From assembly GCF_041435055.1 (NCBI RefSeq), contig NZ_CP108002.1, positions 5,518,001-5,582,000 on the forward strand: DNA of 64,000 nucleotides, given 5' to 3'. This document shows positions 37,438 through 45,541 of this stretch, piece after piece. Made by a program: the position numbers and the translations under genes. The notes under the pieces are model-generated. The model did no database searches. It saw only the letters and a program-made list of their open reading frames with translations, and was not told where the DNA came from. Position 1 is the stretch's first letter, and each line of letters starts with the position of its first letter. This DNA is from Streptomyces sp. NBC_00341. Its GTDB lineage: Bacteria; Actinomycetota; Actinomycetes; Streptomycetales; Streptomycetaceae.

Positions 37438-37884
37438 TCACCGTGTGCCGGGCTCCGGCCCTCGCACCGCGCACTCCCCGCCCCCGCCGCCGTCCGTCCC
37501 GCAGGGCGCCGCCGTCAGCGAGCGGTACTTCGCGGCGGCGAGGACGGTCGCCCTGGCGAACGGGCGGCCGGCCGGGGTGGTCAGCCAGTGGGCCTTCGGC
37601 CGGTGCTCGGCCAGCGCCCAGAGGCAGACGATCCACGCGGACGTGGACCGGTAGACCTGGCCCCCGTCACCGATGACCGTGATCTCCTCCAGCGTCCCGG
37701 AGTGGTCGAGAGCGGGGAAGCGGCGGTGCGCCTCGGCGGAGCCGGCCGGGACCAGGTCCAGCGGGACCAGCTGACGCTGTCTCATCAGCCACTGCCGCAG
37801 ATGGACGCAGAGCGAGCACTGCGCGTCGTAGAGGACGGTGAGCCGGCTGACGGACGGCCGTCGCCCAGCTGTCCGGGTTGTCAT
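37438..37884 (-). CDS. DCC-family (DUF393) thiol-disulfide protein
   Basis: 148 aa. The N-terminal DCC signature is LTVLYDAQCSLCVHLRQWLMR, with the CXXC pair after the Asp. Further features are PAGSAEAHRRFPALDH, ITVIGDGGQVYRSTSAWIVCL and a Gly-rich tail. DUF393 proteins are small thioredoxin-like proteins, often encoded beside membrane proteins. Here the gene follows a three-helix membrane protein by 9 nt and precedes TetR. Confidence 0.88.
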   Translation of the reverse strand: MTTRTAGRRPSVSRLTVLYDAQCSLCVHLRQWLMRQRQLVPLDLVPAGSAEAHRRFPALDHSGTLEEITVIGDGGQVYRSTSAWIVCLWALAEHRPKAHWLTTPAGRPFARATVLAAAKYRSLTAAPCGTDGGGGGECAVRGPEPGTR

Positions 37885-37893
37885 GGCCCGCCC

Positions 37894-38325
37894 TCACGCC
37901 TTGGTGGCGGGAGCGGTCCACGGCCCGGTGCCCGGAGGCGTCCAGCCCTGCGGCGCCACGGGCGGGGTGTGCTCGCGCTCCATCATTCCCCGGCGGCGGA
38001 TCCTGTTCAGCACGTAGACGTTGCCGAGGTGCATGACTCCGAGGACGAGCAGGACGACGCCGACCTTCACCGAGAGTGCGTCGAAGAGGCCGCGGGCGTC
38101 GGTGACCGCGTCGGAGTTCTTCAGATAGAGCGTCACGAACCCCAGGTTGACCAGGTAGAAGCCGACCACCAGCAGGTGGTTGACGGCCTCCGCGAGCTTC
38201 TCGTTCCCGTGCAGCACATCGGCGAGGAACACCTTGCCGTTGCGGCTGAGCGTGCGGGCCACCCAGATGGTGAGCGCCACGCTGATGAGCAGATAGATGA
38301 CGTACGCGACAACAGTGAGGTCCAT
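37894..38325 (-). CDS. Small integral membrane protein in TetR operon
   Basis: 143 aa with three hydrophobic segments (DLTVVAYVIYLLISVALTIWV, AVNHLLVVGFYLVNLGFVTLY, VKVGVVLLVLGVMHLGNVYVL) and a Pro-rich cytoplasmic tail. ATG 38325 has GGGAGGG upstream; a TTG at 38352 in frame lies inside an operator and is unlikely. First gene of the membrane protein-DCC-TetR operon. No family name recognised. Confidence 0.82.
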   Translation of the reverse strand: MDLTVVAYVIYLLISVALTIWVARTLSRNGKVFLADVLHGNEKLAEAVNHLLVVGFYLVNLGFVTLYLKNSDAVTDARGLFDALSVKVGVVLLVLGVMHLGNVYVLNRIRRRGMMEREHTPPVAPQGWTPPGTGPWTAPATKA

Positions 38326-38338
38326 GCCCCACCCTCCC

Positions 38339-38396
38339 TTGAACGCGTTCAAATGCTGTTGTCATGGACTGTAGACCTGGTTTTGAACAGGTTCAA
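38339..38396 (-). promoter_or_regulatory. Promoter with two TetR-type operators
   Basis: Minus-strand promoter: -35 TTGAAC (38391-38396), exactly 17-nt spacer, -10 TACAGT (38368-38373), start near 38361. Two 14-bp palindromes of the form TTGAAC-NN-GTTCAA lie at 38383-38396 (covering the -35 box) and 38339-38352 (just past the start). They are 44 bp apart, about four helical turns. The distal site overlaps the stop codon of the MFS gene. The probable ligand is the TetR protein encoded by the third gene of this operon. Confidence 0.75.
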
Positions 38397-39631
38397 GCCG
38401 GTGCCCCGGTGGTGCGCGTCACCTTCCCGCCGGGCGCCGCGAAGCGTCGTACGCCCGGCACCGCGGCGGTGGCCAGACAGGCCGCGCCGACCGCCATCCC
38501 GGCTGCGGCCAGCGGGAGTTCGGCGCCCCAGGCCGAGGCCGCCAGTGGGGCGAGGGCGTACCCCAGCGGCATCGCCCCGAGCGAGAGCAGCCAGTCGTAC
38601 GAGGTCACCCGGGCCAGCGCGTGTGCGGGTACGGCGGACTGGACGGCGGTCTCCCAGACCGGGTTGAGGTAGCCCAGCCCGGCCTGGGAGACCCCGTACG
38701 CGGCGATGGCGACGAGCGCCGGGGCGTGGACGGCCAGCAGGCAGAGCGGCAGCGCGTACAGGGCGAGGCCCAGGTTGGCGATCAGGACCGGGCGGCGGGG
38801 GCGGGCCCGGCCGGCCAGCAGCGAGCCGAGCAGCAGTCCGACGGCGCCGGTCTGGAGGAAGGCGAGCCACATGCCCCGGCCGCCGAGGTGGTGGAGGAAG
38901 AGCGCCGGGCCGAGCGTCATCAGGACGGCCGCCGCGCCGTTCCAGACGGAGTGCGCGATCAGGCTCGTCCAGTACCAGTCGCGGCCTCGGACCTCGCCCC
39001 AGCCCTCCTTGAGGTCGCTGAGCACGGAGCTGCGGGCGACGGGGACGTGCCGGACGTCGATCGCGGACAGCAGGGTCGCGCTGACCGCGAAGCTGGCGCC
39101 GTCCAGCACGAACGCCCAGCCGGGCCCCGCGGTGAGGACCAGCGCTCCGGCGACGGCGGGGCCGCCGATCCGGGTGGCGCTGCTGACCACCGCCATCAGG
39201 GAGTTGGCGCGCAGCAGCCCGGACTCCGGCACGGTGCCCCGGATCAGCGGCGAGACGGTCGGCATCGCGAACGCCCCGGCGGCGCCGCCGATCGCCTCCG
39301 CCACCGCGATCTGCCACAGGGCCGGTGCGCCGGAGAGGAGTTCGGCGCCGACGAAGAGCTGGCTGGCGCACCGTACGAGATCGGTGGTGAGCGCGACCGT
39401 ACGGGCGTTGAAGCGGTCGCCCACGACGCCGCCGAGCGGCAGCAGGAGCAGCTTGGGCACCATCGCGCAGCCGAGCACCAGCGCGAGCGCCCCGGTCGAG
39501 CCGGTGGCCAGGTAGACGGCGAGGGTGAGGGCCGCGGGGATCGCCGCGTCACCCAGCATCGACAGGCTGCGCCCGACGAAGAGCAGGCGGAAGGAGCGGG
39601 AGCGCAGAGGATGAGGGTGAGGATGAGGCAT
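38393..39631 (-). CDS. MFS transporter
   Basis: 412 aa major-facilitator protein with about 12 membrane segments (FRLLFVGRSLSMLGDAAIPAA, GALALVLGCAMVPKLLLLPLG, GVVGDRFNARTVALTTDLV as the A-like loop motif, WQIAVAEAIGGAAGAFAMP). It fits the MFS_3/enterobactin-exporter-like group of drug or siderophore exporters. It lacks an RBS; a leaderless promoter (TTGACG-18-TAGATT-7-ATG) precedes it. Divergent from a MarR gene that probably controls it. Confidence 0.92.
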   Translation of the reverse strand: MPHPHPHPLRSRSFRLLFVGRSLSMLGDAAIPAALTLAVYLATGSTGALALVLGCAMVPKLLLLPLGGVVGDRFNARTVALTTDLVRCASQLFVGAELLSGAPALWQIAVAEAIGGAAGAFAMPTVSPLIRGTVPESGLLRANSLMAVVSSATRIGGPAVAGALVLTAGPGWAFVLDGASFAVSATLLSAIDVRHVPVARSSVLSDLKEGWGEVRGRDWYWTSLIAHSVWNGAAAVLMTLGPALFLHHLGGRGMWLAFLQTGAVGLLLGSLLAGRARPRRPVLIANLGLALYALPLCLLAVHAPALVAIAAYGVSQAGLGYLNPVWETAVQSAVPAHALARVTSYDWLLSLGAMPLGYALAPLAASAWGAELPLAAAGMAVGAACLATAAVPGVRRFAAPGGKVTRTTGAPA

Positions 39632-39638
39632 GGCGCGG

Positions 39639-39672
39639 AATCTATTTCGCTTCCGAAGTATTCGTCAACGAA
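39639..39672. promoter_or_regulatory. MFS leaderless promoter with MarR-like operators
   Basis: Minus strand: -35 TTGACG (39663-39668), 18-nt spacer, -10 TAGATT (39639-39644), 7 nt to the ATG. The palindrome TTCGT-CA-ACGAA (39661-39672) covers the -35 box, and a weaker TTCG-CTTC-CGAA (39646-39657) lies in the spacer. On the plus strand TAGGCT (39707-39712) is 7 nt from the MarR ATG. Confidence 0.65.
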
Positions 39673-39719
39673 ATATAAGGTACCGAAAGGCAGTTGAGGT
39701 TCGGCGTAGGCTGTGGACC

Positions 39720-40229
39720 ATGGAGCGACGCGACTGGACCGACGGACATGTGGAGCGGTGGAAGCCGGTGCTTCCGGAACTCGACCCGGACGTCGAGGGC
39801 GCGGTGACCCGCATGAAGAAGCTCTCCGTCCATCTGCGCCGGGTGCGCGAACAGTCCCTCCTCGACTTCGACCTGGACCGCCAGGAGTTCGACACCCTGC
39901 ACAAGCTCGCCGGGCGCGGCGGCACGGCCGCCCCGTCCGATCTCGCCGCCGACCTCGACCTCGCGCCCGCCTCCGTCACCGGCCGGCTGGACGCGCTGGA
40001 GCGTCGCGGATTCGTCCGCCGCACGCCCTCCACCACCGACCGGCGGCGCGTGGACGTGGAGTTGACCGACCGGGGGCGTTCGACGTGGCTCGGCGCGATG
40101 GACGTCCTCGGCAACGAGGAGGAGCGGCTGCTCGGCGTCCTCGGCAAGGACGAACGCCGACTGCTCAACGCCATGCTGCGGCGCGTCATGGTGGTCGCGG
40201 AGGCCCGGGGCGCCGCCGCCTGGGACTGA
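39720..40229 (+). CDS. MarR family regulator
   Basis: 169 aa winged-helix protein. DNA-binding part: EFDTLHKLAGRGGTAAPSDLA, LAPASVTGRLDALERRGFVRR and the wing TPSTTDRRRVDVELTDRGR. The dimerisation helices flank it. Divergent from the MFS exporter with shared operators, the usual efflux/MarR arrangement. No RBS; TAGGCT seven nt upstream suggests a leaderless mRNA. Confidence 0.93.
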   Translation: MERRDWTDGHVERWKPVLPELDPDVEGAVTRMKKLSVHLRRVREQSLLDFDLDRQEFDTLHKLAGRGGTAAPSDLAADLDLAPASVTGRLDALERRGFVRRTPSTTDRRRVDVELTDRGRSTWLGAMDVLGNEEERLLGVLGKDERRLLNAMLRRVMVVAEARGAAAWD

Positions 40230-40295
40230 CCGCGCCGGCGGGCGGGAGCCCGGGGCGCCCTCGGTGGCGTCCCGCCCCGGGCTCCGGACGGGCCG

Positions 40296-40874
40296 TCAGA
40301 AGCTCAGTGAGCGGGCGGTGTTGACCTGGGCCATCACCATCGCGAAGGTGCCCTGGTGCATGGCAGGGATCATCGTCCAGTGGTGGCGGCCGGCGCTGGT
40401 CACCGACACCTGGACGTATCCGGTGGTCTTCTTCTCCTTCATCAGGAGGAAGAGCAGACCGACCAGGCACAGCAGGGCGAAGAGGATCGCGAGCACGATC
40501 CCGACCGTGGGGATCTTCTCCTCGGTGCGCGACATGTCCGTGGCCGTCCACGTCGCGCCCTTGAGGGGCATCGTTCCGGACGGAGTGACGATGGAGTCGC
40601 CCATGATCGTGATGTCACCGATCGACAGCATCGGCGCGCCGACGCCCATCGGGAGCATGCCCTGCTGTCCCGGGTACCCGTAACCCGGCACCCCCGGCTG
40701 ACCTCCCGGGTAGCCGTAGCCCGGCACCCCCGGCTGACCTGCCGGGTAGCCGTAGCCGGGCTGGGGCGGCGCCTCCTGGAACGGCTGCGGGTAGCCGTGG
40801 ACGGGCGGACCCGCCGGCTGCTGGGGAGGCCCCCACTTGTATGAGTCGTCCGCGTACGGATTCGGATCGCTCAA
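40296..40874 (-). CDS. YP-rich repeat membrane protein
   Basis: 192 aa from a TTG preceded by GGGGAA (MSDPNPYADDSYKWGPPQQ). Residues 25-72 carry three GVPGYGYP-type repeats, similar in style to the RDD protein at 8.4-9.1 kb. A small beta-like segment (LSIGDITIMGDSIVTPSGTM) follows, then one membrane helix (TVGIVLAILFALLCLVGLLFLL) and a C-terminal domain (GYVQVSVTSAGRHHWTMIPA). No named family recognised. Confidence 0.78.
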   Translation of the reverse strand: MSDPNPYADDSYKWGPPQQPAGPPVHGYPQPFQEAPPQPGYGYPAGQPGVPGYGYPGGQPGVPGYGYPGQQGMLPMGVGAPMLSIGDITIMGDSIVTPSGTMPLKGATWTATDMSRTEEKIPTVGIVLAILFALLCLVGLLFLLMKEKKTTGYVQVSVTSAGRHHWTMIPAMHQGTFAMVMAQVNTARSLSF

Positions 40875-41053
40875 CGTTCCCCGCTCTCGATCGTGCCGTG
40901 CGCCCGGTGGCCTGCTGCGACGCGGGCGGCGAACCGTGCCCGGTTCCGCACGACCGTACCGTTACGCGCCGCGCCGTGCAGCCAGGAGGCCCCGCCGCCC
41001 GCGGTGTTCGCGCGGAGGACGGGGCCCTGGATGCCGATGACGCCGGGGGAAGG

Positions 41054-41830
41054 TCAGAAGCGACGCGTGATCAGCGCGCGCTTGACCTCCTGGATCGCCT
41101 TGGTGACCTCGATGCCACGCGGGCAGGCGTCCGTGCAGTTGAAGGTGGTGCGGCAGCGCCACACCCCGTCACGGTCGTTGAGGATCTCCAGCCGCTGCTC
41201 GCCGCCCTCGTCGCGCGAGTCGAAGATGAAGCGGTGCGCGTTGACGATCGCCGCCGGGCCGAAGTACTGCCCGTCGTTCCAGAACACCGGGCACGAGGAC
41301 GTGCACGCGGCGCACAGGATGCACTTGGTGGTGTCGTCGAAGCGCTCGCGGTCCTCGGGGGACTGCAGACGCTCGCGGGTCGGCTCGTTCCCCTTGGTGA
41401 TGAGGAAGGGCATGACGTCGCGGTAGGCCTGGAAGAACGGGTCCATGTCGACCACGAGGTCCTTGAGGACCGTGAGGCCCTTGATGGCCTCGACCGTGAT
41501 CGGCTTCTCCGGGTTCAGGTCCTTGATCAGCGTCTTGCAGGCGAGCCTGTTCTTGCCGTTGATCCGCATCGCGTCCGAGCCGCAGATGCCGTGCGCGCAG
41601 GAGCGGCGGAACGTCAGCGTTCCGTCGGTCTCCCACTTGATCTTGTGAAGGGCGTCGAGGACACGCTCCTTCGGGTCGATCTCGATCTGGAAGTCCTGCC
41701 ACTCGGACTCCTCGGAGACCTCCGGGTTGAACCGGCGGATCCGGAAGGTGGCGGTGATGAACGGGGAATCGGCGAAGCCGGCCTCGGGCTCAGGGACCTT
41801 GTCGGCCTTTTCCATCGTGGGGGTAGCCAT
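41054..41830 (-). CDS. sdhB: Succinate dehydrogenase iron-sulfur subunit
   Basis: 258 aa. The 2Fe-2S ferredoxin domain has SCAHGICGSDAMRINGKNRLAC. The second domain has the 4Fe-4S/3Fe-4S motifs CILCAACTSSCPV and CRTTFNCTDACPRGI. It relays electrons from the SdhA flavin to quinone. Its ATG overlaps the sdhA stop by one base (TGATG). Last gene of sdhCDAB. A loose GC-rich hairpin (40988-41026) may terminate the operon. Confidence 0.98.
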   Translation of the reverse strand: MATPTMEKADKVPEPEAGFADSPFITATFRIRRFNPEVSEESEWQDFQIEIDPKERVLDALHKIKWETDGTLTFRRSCAHGICGSDAMRINGKNRLACKTLIKDLNPEKPITVEAIKGLTVLKDLVVDMDPFFQAYRDVMPFLITKGNEPTRERLQSPEDRERFDDTTKCILCAACTSSCPVFWNDGQYFGPAAIVNAHRFIFDSRDEGGEQRLEILNDRDGVWRCRTTFNCTDACPRGIEVTKAIQEVKRALITRRF

Positions 41831-43584
41831 CAGTACTTACGCTCCATCGGCTGGTAGCGGGTCTGGACGACCGGCTTGTAGTCCAGCCGGATCGACTCGG
41901 TGCCGTCGTCGGCGACCTCGCGGTACGCCATGGTGTGGCGCATGAAGTTGACGTCGTCGCGGGTCGGGAAGTCCTCGCGGTAGTGACCGCCGCGGGACTC
42001 CTTGCGGGCCAGCGCCGAAACCGCCATGACCTGGGCGAGGTCGAGCAGGTTGCCCAGCTCGACGGCCTCCAGCAGGTCCGTGTTGAACCGCTTGCCCTTG
42101 TCCTGGATGGACACGTCGAGGTAGCGCCTGCGCAGCTCCGCGATCTTGTCGACCGCCGTCTTGATGGTCTGCTCGGTGCGGAACACCATCACGTTGGCGT
42201 CCATGCACTCCTGCAGTTCCAGGCGGATCGTGGAGACCCGCTCGGTGCCGGTGGAGTTGCGCAGCCGCTCGACCTGGTCGATGACCGTCTGCGCCGGGTT
42301 CTCGGGAAGGTCGAGGTGGTCGTTCTTCGCGGCGTACTCGGCGGCGGCGATGCCGGAGCGGCGTCCGAAGACGTTGATGTCGAGCAGCGAGTTGGTGCCG
42401 AGGCGGTTGGCGCCGTGCACGGAGACACAGGCGACCTCGCCGGCGGCGTACAGGCCCGGGACGACGTTGGTGTTGTCGGCCAGCACCTCGCCCTGGACGT
42501 TGGTCGGGATGCCGCCCATGGCGTAGTGCGCGGTCGGCTGGATCGGGATCGGGTCCGTGTAGGGCTCGATGCCGAGGTACGTACGCGCGAACTCGGTGAT
42601 GTCCGGGAGCTTGGCGTCCAGCTGCTCCGGCGGCAGGTGCGTCAGGTCGAGGTAGACGTGGTCGCCCTCGGGACCGCAGCCGCGGCCCTCGCGGATCTCC
42701 GTGTAGATGGAGCGCGAGACGACGTCACGGGACGCGAGGTCCTTCATGACGGGCGCGTACTTCTCCATGAAGCGCTCGCCGTCCTTGTTGCGGAGGATGC
42801 CGCCCTCACCGCGGGCGCCCTCCGTCAGCAGGATGCCCATGCGCCAGATGCCGGTCGGGTGGAACTGGAAGAACTCCATGTCCTCCAGCGGCAGGCCCCG
42901 GCGGTAGCAGGCGGCCTGGCCGTCACCGGTCAGGGTGTGCGCGTTCGACGTCACCTTGAAGAACTTGCCGGTGCCGCCCGAGGCGTAGATGACCGACTTC
43001 GCCCGGAAGACGTGGATCTCGCCGGTGGCCAGCTCGTAGGCGACGACGCCGGCGGACTTCTTGACGCCGTCCTCCTCGACGACCAGCTGGTCCAGGACGT
43101 AGAACTCGTTGAAGAACTCCACGCCCTCCTTGACGCAGTTCTGGTACAGCGTCTGGAGGATCATGTGGCCGGTGCGGTCGCCCGAGTAGCAGGCACGACG
43201 GACCGGGGCCTCGCCGTGGCTGCGGGTGTGACCGCCGAAGCGGCGCTGGTCGATCTTGCCCTCGGGCGTACGGCCGAACGGCAGGCCCATCTTCTCCAGG
43301 TCGAGAACGGCGTCGATGGCCTCCTTCGCCAGGATCTCGGCGGCGTCCTGGTCGACCAGGTAGTCGCCGCCCTTGATCGTGTCGAAGGTGTGCCACTCCC
43401 AGTTGTCCTCCTCCACGTTGGCGAGCGCGGCGGCCATGCCGCCCTGCGCGGCGCCCGTGTGGGAGCGGGTGGGGTAGAGCTTGGTCAGCACGGCGGTGCG
43501 GCTGCGCTTGGTCGACTCGATGGCCGCGCGCATGCCGGCGCCGCCGGCGCCGACGATGACGGTGTCGTACGTGTGGATCTGCAT
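41830..43584 (-). CDS. sdhA: Succinate dehydrogenase flavoprotein subunit
   Basis: 584 aa, full length. FAD-binding motif VIVGAGGAGMRAAIES; covalent flavin histidine in TRSHTGAAQGGMAAAL; substrate-site residues in GGHTRSHGEAPVRRACYSGD and PTAHYAMGGIPTN; C-terminal LRRRYLDVSIQDKGKRFNTDL. It oxidises succinate to fumarate at the cytoplasmic face. AGAGGT lies six nt before the ATG; 30 nt after sdhD. Confidence 0.98.
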   Translation of the reverse strand: MQIHTYDTVIVGAGGAGMRAAIESTKRSRTAVLTKLYPTRSHTGAAQGGMAAALANVEEDNWEWHTFDTIKGGDYLVDQDAAEILAKEAIDAVLDLEKMGLPFGRTPEGKIDQRRFGGHTRSHGEAPVRRACYSGDRTGHMILQTLYQNCVKEGVEFFNEFYVLDQLVVEEDGVKKSAGVVAYELATGEIHVFRAKSVIYASGGTGKFFKVTSNAHTLTGDGQAACYRRGLPLEDMEFFQFHPTGIWRMGILLTEGARGEGGILRNKDGERFMEKYAPVMKDLASRDVVSRSIYTEIREGRGCGPEGDHVYLDLTHLPPEQLDAKLPDITEFARTYLGIEPYTDPIPIQPTAHYAMGGIPTNVQGEVLADNTNVVPGLYAAGEVACVSVHGANRLGTNSLLDINVFGRRSGIAAAEYAAKNDHLDLPENPAQTVIDQVERLRNSTGTERVSTIRLELQECMDANVMVFRTEQTIKTAVDKIAELRRRYLDVSIQDKGKRFNTDLLEAVELGNLLDLAQVMAVSALARKESRGGHYREDFPTRDDVNFMRHTMAYREVADDGTESIRLDYKPVVQTRYQPMERKY

Positions 43585-43614
43585 GGTTTACCTCTGGTCC
43601 TTCGGGCCCGGCGC

Positions 43615-44088
43615 CTAGCGGATGTTCGGGTCGAAGGTGAAGATCACCAGCGTGCCCAGCAGGACGGTGAACACCGTGGCGGTGTACAGCAGCATCTTCA
43701 GCCAGAAGCGGGTGTTGTCCCGTTCGGCGTAGTCGTTGATGACCGTACGGAGACCGTTGGCGCCGTGCAGCATGGCGAGCCACAGCATCGCCAGGTCCCA
43801 CATCTGCCAGAACGGCGAGGCCCAGCGGCCGGCCACGAAGGCGAACCCGACCTTGGACACGCCGCCGTCCAGCACCAGCTGGATCAGCAGGTGGCCGATG
43901 ACCAGGACGACCAGGACGATGCCCGACAGGCGCATGAAGAGCCAGGCGTACATCTCGAAGTTGGTGCGCGACCCCTTGGGCGTCTTGCCGGTCCGCGTAC
44001 GCGGGGGCTCGATCACGGGGGCCGGATTGTCGACATCGTAGAGGCTGACGCCTTCGACTGCGCCGATCGCGGAAGTCTCGGTGGACAT
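43615..44088 (-). CDS. sdhD: Succinate dehydrogenase membrane anchor
   Basis: 157 aa, three membrane helices (LFMRLSGIVLVVLVIGHLLIQ, MWDLAMLWLAMLHGANGLRTV, LLYTATVFTVLLGTLVIF) with the haem-ligand-type His in GHLLIQ and LHGANGLR, the SdhD signature. The ATG follows the sdhC stop by five nt, so the pair is translationally linked. Confidence 0.95.
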   Translation of the reverse strand: MSTETSAIGAVEGVSLYDVDNPAPVIEPPRTRTGKTPKGSRTNFEMYAWLFMRLSGIVLVVLVIGHLLIQLVLDGGVSKVGFAFVAGRWASPFWQMWDLAMLWLAMLHGANGLRTVINDYAERDNTRFWLKMLLYTATVFTVLLGTLVIFTFDPNIR

Positions 44089-44093
44089 GGGCC

Positions 44094-44474
44094 TCAGCTC
44101 CCGAAGATGGAACGGACGGCGTGGCCGAGGACGGGGTACAGGGCCCCGACCATGAGCACGATCCAGATGCCCAGCACGGTCCAGAGCATCTGCTTCTGGA
44201 GTCGCGGGCCCTTGGCCCAGAAGTCCACAGCGATGATGCGGAGACCGTTCAGCGCGTGGAAGAGAATCGCGGCCACGAGGCCGTATTCGAGGAGCGCGAC
44301 GGGCCATGTCTTGTACGTGGCCACGACCTCGTCGTAGGCCTCGGGGGAGACACGGACGAGAGCGGTGTCCAGGACGTGTACGAACAGGAAGAAGAAAATG
44401 AGGACACCGGTGACTCGATGAGCCACCCAGGACCACATGCCTTCCCGGCCGCGGTACAGCGTTCCAGCCGGCAC
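44094..44474 (-). CDS. sdhC: Succinate dehydrogenase cytochrome b subunit
   Basis: 126 aa from GTG 44474 with GGAGGG eight nt upstream (VPAGTLYRGREGMWSWVAHR). A longer frame to 44549 has no RBS. Signature SWVAHRVTGVLIFFFLFVHVLD, haem-binding His in LFVHVLD, and FHALNGLRIIAVDFW. First gene of sdhCDAB. In the upstream region, TACGAT on the minus strand near 44562 could be a -10 box, without a good -35. Confidence 0.96.
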   Translation of the reverse strand: MPAGTLYRGREGMWSWVAHRVTGVLIFFFLFVHVLDTALVRVSPEAYDEVVATYKTWPVALLEYGLVAAILFHALNGLRIIAVDFWAKGPRLQKQMLWTVLGIWIVLMVGALYPVLGHAVRSIFGS

Positions 44475-44694
44475 GGAAGAACCCTCCGGGAGCGGGGATT
44501 GGGGTCGGCCGGCTTGACTGTCGGTCTGACCCGGCCGGGTACGGTCCACCGGCCCCGGCCATCGTAGCGACGGTTTGTCGGTTCGTTCGCGGCGGGGCCT
44601 CTGGTGTGATCAAAGTGGCAATCAATCAGGCACGGACGGGCTAGGCATACGCCTGTCCGCAGGGCGGGGGCCATCCGGAGCCGCCCGTAACCCG

Positions 44695-45204
44695 TTACTG
44701 ACTCGATACCAGACCGATGATGCGGCCCCGGGCGAGTCGCCGCATCTCGTCCGCCGTCACGACCCGCTCCTGGTCGGTGTCGTGGCCCAGTCTGGCCCGG
44801 ATGCCCGCCAGGACCTGGTCGGGGTGCTCGGCCGGGCGGACGCCGTCGAGGCAGATGACGAAGACGTGCCCGAACTTCGACTCGTACGCGGCGTGCGCGG
44901 CGGCCAGCGCGAGGTGCGCGGCGGGTGCCGCGTCGGGCGCCAGCGCCGGGGAGGCCTCGGCGGCGAGCGCCTCGGCGCGTTCGGTGAGGGAGAGGTCGTA
45001 GCCCGCCTCGTCTGCGGCGGCCAGCAGCGCGTCCAGATCCGGGTAGGGGCGGTGGGCGGCCAGCCGTTGCGCCCAGCGGTGGCTGCCGAAGCAGTCCAGC
45101 AGGGCGGCCTCGACGTCCGGGGCGGGCGCGGTGTTGAAACGCCGCAGGCCGAAGGCGTACGGGCCGGGCCGGGCGGCGGCCTGCCCGCAGCTCTGCACGG
45201 GCAC
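44695..45204 (-). CDS. OHCU decarboxylase
   Basis: 169 aa, matching 2-oxo-4-hydroxy-4-carboxy-5-ureidoimidazoline decarboxylase, which produces S-allantoin in urate breakdown. Visible are LRRFNTAPAPDVEAALLDCFG with SHRWAQRLAAHRPYPDLDALL (catalytic His region), AHLALAAAHAAYESKFGHVFV and a C-terminal helix. GTG 45204 has GGCGGA upstream; the N-terminal 15 residues are less conserved. No urate oxidase or HIU hydrolase is adjacent. Confidence 0.88.
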   Translation of the reverse strand: MPVQSCGQAAARPGPYAFGLRRFNTAPAPDVEAALLDCFGSHRWAQRLAAHRPYPDLDALLAAADEAGYDLSLTERAEALAAEASPALAPDAAPAAHLALAAAHAAYESKFGHVFVICLDGVRPAEHPDQVLAGIRARLGHDTDQERVVTADEMRRLARGRIIGLVSSQ

Positions 45205-45541
45205 GGCGGTCCGCCGGGCGGGCCTGTGCGGTTGCTCCGGCAGGCCGGCGTGGGACTCGCTGGACCTGGACAGCGTGGGCTCCTCGAATCAGCGGCATCT
45301 GTGAACCTGGAGTGGGGAGGGATCGAAGTGACCAGGTGGATGCGGGGTGAAGGGAGAGACGAATGTGCCTCAAAGGTATCGAGGCCGGGCAACGGCCGTC
45401 CGGCGGATGTGCGAATTTCACCCGGACGGGAGAGCGGACCGGAGAGTTTCGGAATCACTGCTGTACGAAATAACGAGGAGAATGCCCGGCTATCTCCTTA
45501 CTTCTGCCCGCTTTCCCGCTAAAACCGGAGGTTTCTGACCG
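45205..45541. other. Intergenic region upstream of GH20 gene
   Basis: 337 nt between the divergent OHCU and GH20 genes. It must hold both promoters. The last 80 nt are relatively AT-rich (TACGAAATAACGAGG, CTAAAACC). I looked for a DasR-type site (TGGTCTAGACCA-like), expected for N-acetylglucosamine genes, and did not find a good match. Confidence 0.4.

Noticed and set aside
41935..44337. 800-codon open frame on the plus strand through the sdh operon
   Set aside because: It is antisense to sdhA, sdhD and sdhC, whose protein motifs are unmistakable. Long antisense frames are expected in GC-rich DNA.
45205..45541. DasR operator upstream of the GH20 gene
   Set aside because: Expected from the enzyme's role but no TGGTCTAGACCA-like palindrome was found by eye.
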